A stretch of DNA of 7,649 bases from Bacillota bacterium (GCA_023393815.1 JAEXBU010000005.1:1-7649), one strand, 5' to 3'. Positions 1 to 6,439 are shown, numbered from the stretch's first letter. Translations and numbers: made by a program. Notes: generated from the sequence alone by a model not told the origin.

Positions 1-358
1 CTTTAATCTCTGAATCTTCCATCTCTGAAAGAGTTAACTTGGAAATTTTCGAAAGCCAACGACTCCTCATGTATAAATCAAAACCCATTGCCGTTTTCTT
101 TTTATAATACTCAAGCAATAAATTCAAACTCTCAACGGAAAATAAAAGAACTACATAAATAAGCACCAGGAACAGAAGATAGTGAAACGATTCCATCATC
201 TGGAAACCATTAACCATTCTTTGGTACAGGTAAACAGTCGCAGGACCCGCCAATGCTAGAACTAAATTCGCAAATAAAACAATTATGACGTATGAAACAC
301 TATACTCCAGCACGATTTGAATAGAAAATCGTAAATCTTCCACCCCCATTCTCTTCAT
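1..358 (-). CDS. ABC exporter, N-terminal part of transmembrane domain (partial, runs off left edge)
   Basis: The minus-strand frame from ATG at 358 is open to the window edge and gives 119 residues beginning MKRMGVEDLRF. A textbook AGGAGG (364-369) sits five bases before the ATG, which fixes the start. Two hydrophobic segments are visible, about residues 20-44 (YVIIVLFANLVLALAG core) and 60-82 (LLFLVLIYVVLLF core). They are followed by a basic cytoplasmic-looking stretch (YYKKK, about 85-89) and a segment containing FDLYMRSRWLSKISKL and then SEMEDSEIK. That last part resembles the coupling-helix region of type I ABC exporters, where the chain reads FD..MR..L..K...L...E.EDSE before a residue such as 'fyn'. 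The ATPase domain would lie outside the window, so the fusion to an NBD is inferred. The substrate cannot be told; relatives of this type often export peptides. The DNA is AT-rich (about 36% GC) compared with the genes that follow. Family assignment is by pattern only. Confidence 0.72.
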   Translation of the reverse strand, partial: MKRMGVEDLRFSIQIVLEYSVSYVIIVLFANLVLALAGPATVYLYQRMVNGFQMMESFHYLLFLVLIYVVLLFSVESLNLLLEYYKKKTAMGFDLYMRSRWLSKISKLTLSEMEDSEIK

Positions 359-394
359 TTCGTCCTCCTATGTATGTGTGGAATCGCTTTCTAA

Positions 395-403
395 ATTGTA
401 TCA
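395..403 (-). promoter_or_regulatory. Extended -10 promoter of the ABC exporter gene
   Basis: On the minus strand this reads TGATACAAT, a TGn extended -10 element with a 5/6 match to TATAAT. It lies about 37 bases upstream of the exporter start codon and 26 bases from its ribosome binding site. No good -35 hexamer is present at 17 bases, which extended -10 promoters tolerate. The gene follows a strong terminator for rlmD, so it needs its own promoter. Confidence 0.45.
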
Positions 404-458
404 TCTAATTTTCAATAGATTGTCTCTTCTCCTTAATTTATAAATTACCATAGAATAG

Positions 459-494
459 AAAAAGGATACGCAAACGCTCGTCTGCATATCCTTT
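459..494 (-). terminator. Rho-independent terminator of the cvfB-rlmD operon
   Basis: On the minus strand the stem AAAGGATATGCAGA (494-481) pairs with TTTGCGTATCCTTT (474-461) over 14 bp with two G-T wobbles. The loop is CGAGCG and the stem runs into TTTTTCT. The first stem bases are the last two A's of the rlmD stop codon TAA (495-493). The hairpin also carries a T-rich tail on the plus strand (ACTTTTTT at 495-502), so it may work both ways, though no plus-strand gene reads into it. Confidence 0.88.
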
Positions 495-1773
495 ACTTTT
501 TTCTATTTTCTAAAATTGCCACACACTCCACCGCCGCCGTATGGGGAAACATATCGATGGGGGTAACGGACCGAACGGCGAAGTGCTCTTTCAGTAGGGC
601 CAAGTCTCGCGCCAAAGTGGATGGATTGCAACTTACATAGATCATCACATCCGGCGCCGCCTCTATGGCGCTTTCAATCACGGCTCCATCCAGTCCCCCT
701 CGCGGCGGATCAACCACGAGCGCCTCTACGTTTTCTTCCTTCACGATTCTAGGCATGATCGCCTCTGCCGCCCCGGCGATGTAGCGCACGTTCTTTACGC
801 CGTTTTGCTCCGCCGTCTTCCTAGCGTAGTCCACAGAATCCCGGGCGTATTCGTTGGCGACGACCTCTTTCGCCTTTTCACTTAAAGGCAAGGTGATGGT
901 ACCGATGCCGGCGTAGAGTTCCACCACGTTTTTCCCCGGATCCACGGCGTCCACGACTTTCTCGATAATGGCCTCCGCCCCCATGGGGTTCACTTGAAAG
1001 AAATTCCCTCCGTAAATGCCGTATTCGTAGCCGGAGAGGGTTTCCACAATCTCTTCTTTCCCGTAAAGATGCTCCATCTTTCGACCGTAGTGAAGGCGCG
1101 GATGGGTATTTTTCGTGTAGTACAAACTGTCCACCCCCGACTCCACGGCAAAGGCCACGGCACCGTAAAGCAGGTCGTCGCTTCTATCTTTCGGTCCGGA
1201 TAAAATCACCATACTCTCGCCCCGTCGCGTCGCGCGAATACCTACGAGAGCCACCTCATCCAACCACTTTTCCCCCTGCATAGCCGCCAGGATTTCATTG
1301 GCTTTTTCCGTCTGCATCAAACACCGCTTCACGGTAATGGGCACACCGTCCTTCCCGTAAAGGGACAGCTTGCGGCCGCTTACATGAAACTGCATATGGT
1401 TTCGGTATCCCGTGCTGTCTCCCCGCGTCATAACGGGGTCCACGGAAATATCTACATCCCCGATACGAGCCACGGCTTCGGCCACTCGCCGCCGCTTCCA
1501 ATTTAATTCCTCTCTTCGATCCAAAGACAAAAAGGCGCAGCCGTTGCAGTTAGTATAAGGACAGGGATTTTTCACTCGACGGGATGATTTCTTCTCGTAC
1601 GCGAGGATCTCGCCCTCGTAAAACCGTTTTTTCTTCTTTAGGATAGTCACATCCACCACGTCGCCGATTTCGCCGCCATCCAAAAAGACCACGGCTCCAT
1701 CAACTTTTCCCATACCGCGTCCCCGATAGTCGTAGTCGGTCACACAAAGGCGCACCCGGTCAAAGACTTCCAT
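493..1773 (-). CDS. rlmD: RlmD/TrmA-family 23S rRNA (uracil-5-)-methyltransferase
   Basis: This 426-aa protein transfers a methyl group from S-adenosylmethionine to C5 of uracil in 23S rRNA (U1939, and in Firmicutes RlmCD enzymes also U747). Residues 1-60 look like a TRAM RNA-binding domain. Cysteines 71, 76, 79 and 151 match the four ligands of the family's 4Fe-4S cluster. The methylase fold shows FFQVNP (258-263), the SAM-binding ELYAGIGT (285-292), DPPRGG (355-360), SCNPST (381-386) with presumed nucleophile Cys382, and general base Glu416 in HTAAVEC. Length is normal. The start ATG overlaps the cvfB stop by one base (TAATG), implying translational coupling. Sequence alone does not decide between RlmD, RlmCD and a tRNA-U54 TrmA-like specificity; the iron-sulfur cysteines favour the RlmD/RlmCD side. 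Confidence 0.93.
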   Translation of the reverse strand: MEVFDRVRLCVTDYDYRGRGMGKVDGAVVFLDGGEIGDVVDVTILKKKKRFYEGEILAYEKKSSRRVKNPCPYTNCNGCAFLSLDRREELNWKRRRVAEAVARIGDVDISVDPVMTRGDSTGYRNHMQFHVSGRKLSLYGKDGVPITVKRCLMQTEKANEILAAMQGEKWLDEVALVGIRATRRGESMVILSGPKDRSDDLLYGAVAFAVESGVDSLYYTKNTHPRLHYGRKMEHLYGKEEIVETLSGYEYGIYGGNFFQVNPMGAEAIIEKVVDAVDPGKNVVELYAGIGTITLPLSEKAKEVVANEYARDSVDYARKTAEQNGVKNVRYIAGAAEAIMPRIVKEENVEALVVDPPRGGLDGAVIESAIEAAPDVMIYVSCNPSTLARDLALLKEHFAVRSVTPIDMFPHTAAVECVAILENRKK

Positions 1774-2579
1774 TACTTCCGTCTCGTTTCCGTGGAGCCG
1801 GGGATGGCTTTTCCTTCTTTGTAGAGCTTTCCCACCGCACGCTTAAAGGCTTTTTTCGTCATTCCCGTAAGACGTTTGATTTCCTCGGGATCCGACTTGT
1901 CTCCTACGGGAAGGCGACCGCCCATTTCTCCCATAAGATCCAAAAGCATATCGGAATCCTGAAGCATTTGCACGTGGGCAAAATCCCGCATAGACAGGGT
2001 CATTTTTCCGTCGTCCAACACGTTGGTCACGCGCACCTCTACCGTGTCCCCGGCACGATAAATGCCCTTCATCTCTTGTTTGGGAATGCGTCCGTCGTAT
2101 CTATCCTCTACGGCGACGAGGACACCGCTCTTACCTACGTGGTAAACCGTACCCGTAACCCGATCCCCCTTTTTGTAAGGGCTGTCGCATCTCAGAGCCT
2201 CTTTCATTTCCATGGTCACGGCCAAACGATCGGATTTGTCCACATACATGGTGAACAGATACTTTTCCCCTTCGGCGATTCGTTCCGTCGCTTCGGAGAA
2301 GGGCAGGAGAATGTCTTTGGGCGCGTTAATGTCAACGAAGTAGCCGATTTTCGATTTGGCTACCACCTTAAGCTTGGCCACTTCCCCCACCTGGATCAAG
2401 GGCGTCTCCAACATACCGGCGATCTGCCCATTGTTTTCCCGGTATAAAAATACATCCCGCGTCTCGCCGCCTTTTCCACGCAATTTCCCGTGAATGGGCA
2501 CTTCCCTTTCTCCGTCGGTGGCCCAAAGGTATTTTCCCTTTTCCACAAGTTTTAACTGCTGCACTTTTCCTAATTTCAT
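1773..2579 (-). CDS. cvfB: CvfB/YitL-type S1 RNA-binding protein
   Basis: A 268-aa protein made of consecutive S1-like beta-barrels: roughly 1-60, 62-125 (GEVAKLKVVAKSKIGYFVDI, then KDILLPFSE) and 136-198 (GDRVTGTVYHVGKSGVLVAV, ending MTLSMRD). A C-terminal winged-helix segment follows at about 205-262 (SDPEEIKRLTGMTKKAFKRAVGKLYK, split here by reading: SDPEEIKRL, GMTKKAFKRA, VGKLYKEG). This architecture and the 'MTKKAFKRAVGKLYK' ending are characteristic of conserved virulence factor B (CvfB) of Staphylococcus and Streptococcus, YitL in Bacillus. CvfB binds RNA and affects virulence gene expression in staphylococci; its molecular role elsewhere is unclear. The start ATG overlaps the stop of the upstream 190-aa gene (ATGA), with AAAGGG five bases before it, and its stop overlaps rlmD, so all three are probably translated together. 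Cytoplasmic; no odd residues noted. Confidence 0.9.
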   Translation of the reverse strand: MKLGKVQQLKLVEKGKYLWATDGEREVPIHGKLRGKGGETRDVFLYRENNGQIAGMLETPLIQVGEVAKLKVVAKSKIGYFVDINAPKDILLPFSEATERIAEGEKYLFTMYVDKSDRLAVTMEMKEALRCDSPYKKGDRVTGTVYHVGKSGVLVAVEDRYDGRIPKQEMKGIYRAGDTVEVRVTNVLDDGKMTLSMRDFAHVQMLQDSDMLLDLMGEMGGRLPVGDKSDPEEIKRLTGMTKKAFKRAVGKLYKEGKAIPGSTETRRK

Positions 2580-3148
2580 TTTTTCCCTTTCTCCAAGAGT
2601 TCTCTAGCCATGTGATCGAAAATGTCGCGCCCCCTACCCTCTAAGGTAGAGCCCAAATCGTAAAAGGCGTAGCTTCCCCCTTCGCTCTTCAACAAGGCAT
2701 CCAACGCATAGTAACTGAACGCGTCGTGTTTGCCTAAATTTTCTACCATCACTCGGGCCTGAGTCTTGTGAGACAGATCCGTGTAGCGAGTCAGGTAAAT
2801 GCCGAATTTTTTCGCCTCGATTACTTCGCTGTCACGCATAAGCAAAATGCTCAGGCCTAAAAACGGCCTCTCCATTTGATCCAAGGCAAAGAGCCACTGC
2901 TCGAAATGACCCATGGCTTCCAACGCTCGGTTCTTCTCAAAATAACGGTCGATGTGTTCCAGCGCAAAAGCTTCCCGACCGAAGTATTCCATCATTCCTA
3001 CGTCCAGAGCCTCGGTATTCGCCGGCGTAGGGACGATTTTTTTATTTAACACGGCCCACTCATAGCTGCCGTCGTCGCCGATGTCTACCGTAGGATCGGC
3101 CGCAATTTTTCCGTATAAGGTCTTTGGTTTTTTCTTTAATCCGAACAT
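2576..3148 (-). CDS. Hypothetical soluble protein, 190 aa, first gene of cvfB-rlmD operon
   Basis: I do not recognise the family. The ATG at 3148 (MFGLKKKPKTLYG) is chosen because GAGGAGGGG lies just before it (3151-3159). An in-frame TTG further upstream at 3193 has no such site and would place the start only about 13 bases beyond the previous gene's terminator. The protein has a basic N-terminus (KKKPK), then an acidic segment (about 18-30, DPTVDIGDDGSYE), then mostly predicted helix rich in aromatic and acidic residues (MMEYFGREAFALEHIDRYFE, 52-71; HFEQWLFALDQMERPF, 81-96; HDAFSYYALDALL, 141-153). There is no signal peptide, membrane span or catalytic motif I can name. Its stop overlaps the cvfB start by four bases (ATGA), which ties its expression to an RNA-binding protein and an rRNA methylase. 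Any role in RNA or ribosome biology is inference from that context only. Confidence 0.82.
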   Translation of the reverse strand: MFGLKKKPKTLYGKIAADPTVDIGDDGSYEWAVLNKKIVPTPANTEALDVGMMEYFGREAFALEHIDRYFEKNRALEAMGHFEQWLFALDQMERPFLGLSILLMRDSEVIEAKKFGIYLTRYTDLSHKTQARVMVENLGKHDAFSYYALDALLKSEGGSYAFYDLGSTLEGRGRDIFDHMARELLEKGKK

Positions 3149-3205
3149 AGCCCCTCCTCGTTTTATTTTCCCACAGCCACAAGCGAAAAGCAAACGCCGA
3201 CATAG

Positions 3206-3231
3206 AAAAAGCTCCGGCCGAAGCCGAAGCC
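3206..3231 (-). terminator. Rho-independent terminator of the 93-aa gene, UUCG loop
   Basis: On the minus strand GGCTTCGGC (3231-3223) pairs with GCCGGAGCT (3219-3211, 3210) across a TTCG tetraloop closed by C-G, followed by a TTTTT run and CTATG. The stem is 8-9 bp with G-T wobbles. It begins directly after the TAA stop (3234-3232) of the small basic membrane protein gene, so it separates that gene from the cvfB operon. A weak candidate promoter for the downstream operon (TTGCTT, 17 bases, GAAAAT) lies between here and the GAGGAGGGG site but is too poor to list separately. Confidence 0.85.
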
Positions 3232-3513
3232 TTACATAAACTGCGCGATGTAGTTTAACTTATCTGCAATCCATAAGCGAATGTCCGGAAGGTGATCTAC
3301 GACGTAGCGACCCACATCCGATGCACGATTCAGCCATGCCTGACCGTAGCCGGACGGATCGTTTAAAAACGCGTCGAGAGAGCCCTTTTTGGCGAGCACG
3401 ACCAAAAGAATCACGAAAAAAATCAGCCGGCGCACCCGACGGCGCCGTCTCTTTCTGCGCTTCTTTTCTTTTTTTCGATCCGCTGCGTCTTGTACCATCT
3501 TCGTCATTTCCAT
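3232..3513 (-). CDS. Small Arg/Lys-rich protein with one hydrophobic segment, unknown function
   Basis: A 93-aa protein of unrecognised family. The start at ATG 3513 is supported by AAGGAGGAG (GGAGG at 3521-3525) seven bases upstream; a longer in-frame reading from 3555 would run through the ribosome binding site and the promoter. The layout is a short N-terminal helix (1-12), an extremely basic run at 13-29 (RKKEKKRRKRRRRRVRR), a hydrophobic segment at 30-41 (LIFFVILLVVLA), then a loop and an amphipathic-looking tail (VGRYVVDHLPDIRLWIADKLNYIAQFM, read as 67-80 and 81-93). By the positive-inside rule the basic end should be cytoplasmic and the tail outside, but twelve hydrophobic residues is short for a full span, so a surface or monotopic anchor is possible. 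It has its own promoter and terminator, which argues that it is a real gene rather than a chance ORF. Confidence 0.75.
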   Translation of the reverse strand: MEMTKMVQDAADRKKEKKRRKRRRRRVRRLIFFVILLVVLAKKGSLDAFLNDPSGYGQAWLNRASDVGRYVVDHLPDIRLWIADKLNYIAQFM

Positions 3514-3534
3514 GGACTCTCCTCCTTTTTTTCC

Positions 3535-3565
3535 AGTATAGCAGAGAATATCCAAGTCATGGCAA
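3535..3565 (-). promoter_or_regulatory. Extended -10 promoter of the 93-aa gene
   Basis: On the minus strand TGCTATACT (3543-3535) is a TGn extended -10 with a 5/6 hexamer. TTGCCA (3565-3560) is a possible -35 at a long 19-base spacing. Transcription would start near 3528, almost at the ribosome binding site, giving a leader of about 15 bases. There is no clear terminator after the YbaK gene, so read-through from typA-ybaK may also reach this gene. Confidence 0.5.
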
Positions 3566-3584
3566 AGAGGCAGGAAAGCCTTGG

Positions 3585-4049
3585 CTATTTCGAGACGTCT
3601 ACAAAGCCTTCCCCTTCTACGGCGTCGATTAATTCGTCCACGGAAAATTTCGATACGGCATAGGCCGACCCACAGGCGGGATACACCACGTCGTAGGCTT
3701 TTAAGCTTTCGTCCAAATAAATTTTGACGCCGTCGTTCACGCCAAAGGGCGTAACGCCGCCCACTTCGTGCCCGATTTCTTCCGCCACTTCCTCGGGGGA
3801 GAGCATTTTCGCCTTGGTGTGAAAGGTTTCCTTAAACTTCTTGTTATCCACGCGCTTGTCCCCGGCCATCACGATCAAAATCGGCTCCTTCTCCCCGTTG
3901 CGGAATGTAAGGGATTTGGCGATTTCTCCTTCCGTCACACCCAACACGGTGGCGGCCATGGTTACAGTAGCCGTCGATTCTTCCGTTTCAATAAAATGCT
4001 CGGTCAGTCCCTTTTTTTCTAAATAGGCATATGCTTTTTCCTTGGACAT
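3585..4049 (-). CDS. ybaK: YbaK/EbsC-family aminoacyl-tRNA editing deacylase
   Basis: A 154-aa single-domain protein of the INS (YbaK/ProX) superfamily. Family members hydrolyse mischarged tRNAs; YbaK itself clears Cys-tRNA(Pro) made by prolyl-tRNA synthetase. The conserved lysine is Lys45 in EIAKSLTF. The substrate-pocket segments are MAGDKRVDNKKFK (61-73) and the glycine-rich GGVTPFG (97-103); YPACGS (123-128) lies near the end. Length is typical (150-160). AGGAGG (4055-4060) precedes the ATG at 4049 within a gap of only twelve bases after the typA stop, so the two genes are almost certainly co-transcribed. The exact misacylated substrate (Cys, Ala or another) cannot be settled from sequence: the family contains several specificities. 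Confidence 0.9.
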   Translation of the reverse strand: MSKEKAYAYLEKKGLTEHFIETEESTATVTMAATVLGVTEGEIAKSLTFRNGEKEPILIVMAGDKRVDNKKFKETFHTKAKMLSPEEVAEEIGHEVGGVTPFGVNDGVKIYLDESLKAYDVVYPACGSAYAVSKFSVDELIDAVEGEGFVDVSK

Positions 4050-4061
4050 GGCTTCCTCCTA

Positions 4062-5882
4062 TTACTTGTTCTTATTCGCTTTGTAGCGTTTATTGGAATC
4101 TAAAATCGTCTTTCTGATTCTAAAAGATTTCGGCGTAATTTCAATGAGCTCGTCCTCTTCGATAAACTCAATGGCCTCTTCCAAACTTAAATCGCGGATC
4201 GGCGACAGGCGCAGGGCGTCGTCGCTGCCGGAGGCCCGCACATTGGTTTGCTTCTTCGTCTTCGTGACGCTTACTTCCAAATCCAGCCCCTTTGGCGAAG
4301 ATCCTACCACCATGCCGGCATAGACTTCTTCCCCCGGTTCCACGAAGAGGTCGCCTCGGTCTTGGGCATTGTGCAAGCCATAGGCCGAGGCCGTGCCCGT
4401 GTCAAAGGAAATAATGGATCCGGTTTTTCTGCGGGGAATGTCGCCCTTATAAGGCGCGTAGTCCTCGAATTGGGAATTCATAATACCGTTGCCCTTGGTG
4501 TCCGTAATAAACTCTTGACGGTAACCGATAAGACCACGGGCGGGAATCTTGAAAATCAGTCGCGAGTAACCTCCGCTCGGTTCCTGCATGGTCAAGAGTT
4601 CGCCCTTTCTGCGGCCCAATTTTTCGATAATGGAGCCGATAAACTCTTGGTTCACGTCGATGGTGACTTTTTCCATGGGTTCGTACCGCTTGCCGTCCAC
4701 CGTTTTATAAAGGACTTCGGGCTTCGATACTTGAAATTCGTACCCTTCACGGCGCAGATTTTCGATTAACACGGACAAGTGCAACTCGCCGCGGCCGCTT
4801 ACCTTAAAGGAGTCGGTACTGTCCGTATCTTCCACTTTCAAACTCACATCCGTCTCGAGCTCCCGGTACAAACGGGTTCGCAGTTGACGGGATGTAACGT
4901 ATTCTCCCTCTCTCCCCGCAAAGGGCGAGTCATTGACGGAGAAGGTCATGGAAAGGGTAGGTTCGGAAATCTTGACAAACTCCAACGCTTCGCCTCGTTC
5001 GGGATCGGCTATGGTGTCGCCGATATTAATGTCTTCGATCCCGGTCACGGCCACAATATTTCCCGCAGAAGAGCCTTCTTTTTCTTCCCGGTTCAAGCCT
5101 TCGAACTCAAAAATCTTGTTAATCTTAACCGATTCCCGCTTATTCGGATCGGTCGCGTTTAATAGCACCATGCTATCGCCCTTGTGAATGACGCCATTTT
5201 CGATTCGTCCGATGCCGATACGACCCACATACTCGTTGTAGTCGATGGTGGAAATCAACAGCTGGGCGGGTTTTTCCACGTCCCCCGACGGCGGATCGAT
5301 GTGATGCAAGATCGCTTCGAAGAGAGGCTTCATGTTTTCGCCCTTCTCATCGGCCCTATTCGAGGCCCAGCCCTCCTTGGCCGACGCGTAAATAAAGGGA
5401 GAATCCAACACATCTTCGTCGGCACCCAACTCGATGAACAGATCCAATACTTCGTTTTCCACTTCTTCCGGACGAGCTCCCGGACGATCCACCTTATTAA
5501 TGCAGACGATCACATCCAAACCCAGCTCGAAGGACTTTTTCAAGACAAATTTCGTTTGGGGCATGGGGCCTTCGAAGGCGTCGACCAAAAGCACCACGCC
5601 GGAGACCATTTTCAGCACCCGTTCCACTTCGCCGCCGAAATCCGCGTGGCCCGGCGTATCGATAATATTGATCTTTGTATCCCCATATTGAATCGCGGTA
5701 TTTTTCGAAAGAATGGTAATGCCTCGTTCCTTTTCGATGTCTCCGGAGTCCATGACCCGTTCCGCTACCACTTGATTGTCACGGAACACGCCCGATTGCC
5801 GTAAAAGCACATCGACCAAAGTCGTCTTTCCGTGGTCGACGTGGGCAATAATGGCTATATTTCGAATATCTCTCTGTTCCAT
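4062..5882 (-). CDS. typA: Ribosome-associated GTPase TypA/BipA
   Basis: A 606-aa translational GTPase of the EF-G/LepA group, which binds the 70S ribosome and supports 50S assembly and growth under stress or cold. The G motifs are all intact: G1 AHVDHGKT (13-20), switch region KERGITI (51-57), G3 DTPGH (75-79), G4 NKVD (129-132) and G5 SAK (167-169). An EF-Tu-like domain II follows (about 205-300, YVGRIGIGRIENG), then the EF-G-like domains (SGRGELHLSVLIENLRREGYE region, shown here in parts: GRGELHL, RREGYEF) and the BipA-specific C-terminal domain with RGLIGYRQEF and the basic tail FRIRKTILDSNKRYK. Length is usual for the family. The start ATG at 5882 has AAAGGAAG nearby. The leader contains a terminator-like hairpin (5912-5938). 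Confidence 0.97.
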   Translation of the reverse strand: MEQRDIRNIAIIAHVDHGKTTLVDVLLRQSGVFRDNQVVAERVMDSGDIEKERGITILSKNTAIQYGDTKINIIDTPGHADFGGEVERVLKMVSGVVLLVDAFEGPMPQTKFVLKKSFELGLDVIVCINKVDRPGARPEEVENEVLDLFIELGADEDVLDSPFIYASAKEGWASNRADEKGENMKPLFEAILHHIDPPSGDVEKPAQLLISTIDYNEYVGRIGIGRIENGVIHKGDSMVLLNATDPNKRESVKINKIFEFEGLNREEKEGSSAGNIVAVTGIEDINIGDTIADPERGEALEFVKISEPTLSMTFSVNDSPFAGREGEYVTSRQLRTRLYRELETDVSLKVEDTDSTDSFKVSGRGELHLSVLIENLRREGYEFQVSKPEVLYKTVDGKRYEPMEKVTIDVNQEFIGSIIEKLGRRKGELLTMQEPSGGYSRLIFKIPARGLIGYRQEFITDTKGNGIMNSQFEDYAPYKGDIPRRKTGSIISFDTGTASAYGLHNAQDRGDLFVEPGEEVYAGMVVGSSPKGLDLEVSVTKTKKQTNVRASGSDDALRLSPIRDLSLEEAIEFIEEDELIEITPKSFRIRKTILDSNKRYKANKNK

Positions 5883-5911
5883 AAACTTCCTTTCTCGGCA
5901 AACGCCGCCAT

Positions 5912-5938
5912 AAAAATAGGATCGGTCGCCCCAATCCT
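5912..5938 (-). terminator. Terminator-like hairpin in the typA leader (attenuator or upstream gene's terminator)
   Basis: On the minus strand AGGATTGG (5938-5931) pairs with CCGATCCT (5925-5918) across loop GGCGA, with one T-G wobble, followed by ATTTTTATGG. It lies between the -10 TATAAT at 5955-5950 and the typA start at 5882. If that promoter is used, the hairpin begins within about six bases of the transcript's 5' end and would act on typA itself. Otherwise it is simply the late terminator of the HATPase gene that ends at 5995. A smaller hairpin, CGGC-GTTT-GCCG (5907-5896), follows just before the ribosome binding site. Confidence 0.55.
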
Positions 5939-5949
5939 TTAGCCTATCT

Positions 5950-5955
5950 ATTATA
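5950..5955 (-). promoter_or_regulatory. Probable -10 box of the typA-ybaK operon
   Basis: A perfect TATAAT on the minus strand, 67 bases upstream of the typA start and placed after the upstream gene has ended. No hexamer resembling TTGACA is found 16-18 bases further upstream, where the sequence is AT-rich (TTTTATGGAAGGG), so the call rests on the -10 and its location. Confidence 0.45.
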
Positions 5956-5994
5956 CAGCAATTTTCCCTTCCATAAAAGGAAAACGCCCAAGTT

Positions 5995-6390
5995 TTAAAC
6001 CAAATCCATGAAACAGCGAATCACATTGCCCTTGTATTCCACCGAGCGACAAATCGTCTCCACGATAAATAGCCCCCGCCCGCAACAGCTGTCCTCCGTG
6101 CACTGGAACTGATCTGTAGAGTAGCAAAAGCCTTCGCCCTCGTCGCGAACGGCAATGGACATTCCATCGTCCTCCATATCTACGCGCAAATGAACCTGCT
6201 TATCCCGGTTCCACGCATTGCCGTGATCGGCTCCGTTAACCATTAGCTCGTCAATAATCAGGCGAATGTCGTATTGTAAATCTCCATCGGGAACATAAGA
6301 GGCGATTTCCTTCATGACGTCGGCGATAAATCCGCGCAACAACGCCATATCGCTCGCTACAGACCCTTGAATGGTACGCACTTCTCTCAT
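5995..6390 (-). CDS. RsbW/SpoIIAB-like ATP-binding anti-sigma regulatory protein, Cys-rich ATP lid
   Basis: A 131-aa single-domain HATPase of the GHKL fold, like the serine kinases RsbW and SpoIIAB that bind sigma factors and phosphorylate STAS antagonists. Counting from the ATG at 6390, the N box is DELMVNGADHGN with Glu48 and Asn52, the G1 box DEGEGF (83-88) and the G2 box GRGLFIV (104-110). ATG 6390 is preferred because AGGGGTG (6403-6397) lies six bases before it; a GTG at 6399, three codons upstream, has GGGAA seven bases before it and is a fair alternative. The region between the G1 and G2 boxes, the ATP lid, reads CYSTDQFQCTEDSCC: four cysteines in fifteen residues. No STAS partner or sigma gene lies nearby, so its target is unknown. 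Catalytic activity is inferred from the motifs. Confidence 0.85.
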   Translation of the reverse strand: MREVRTIQGSVASDMALLRGFIADVMKEIASYVPDGDLQYDIRLIIDELMVNGADHGNAWNRDKQVHLRVDMEDDGMSIAVRDEGEGFCYSTDQFQCTEDSCCGRGLFIVETICRSVEYKGNVIRCFMDLV

Positions 6391-6439
6391 CTTTTTCACC
6401 CCTGTATTCCCTTTTTACCCAAGAAAAAAAGCATAAAAA

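Noticed and set aside
1968..2447. 159-codon plus-strand frame antisense to cvfB
   Set aside because: Covered by the well-supported cvfB on the other strand; no ribosome binding site.
3149..3193. Fifteen-residue N-terminal extension of the 190-aa protein (with two Cys)
   Set aside because: It needs a TTG start just beyond a terminator and would contain the GAGGAGGGG site that serves the ATG at 3148.
3530..3585. Possible terminator after the YbaK gene
   Set aside because: Only a four-base AGCC/GGCT pairing with a two-base loop and no T run, so none is called.
4248..5162. Further plus-strand open frames antisense to typA
   Set aside because: Mirror frames of a strongly conserved GTPase gene; no domain, start signal or promoter.
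5184..5804. Long open frame of 206 codons on the plus strand antisense to typA
   Set aside because: It lies wholly inside typA, has no ribosome binding site or recognisable domain, and its His/Arg/Phe-rich composition is what the complement of acidic and glycine codons gives.
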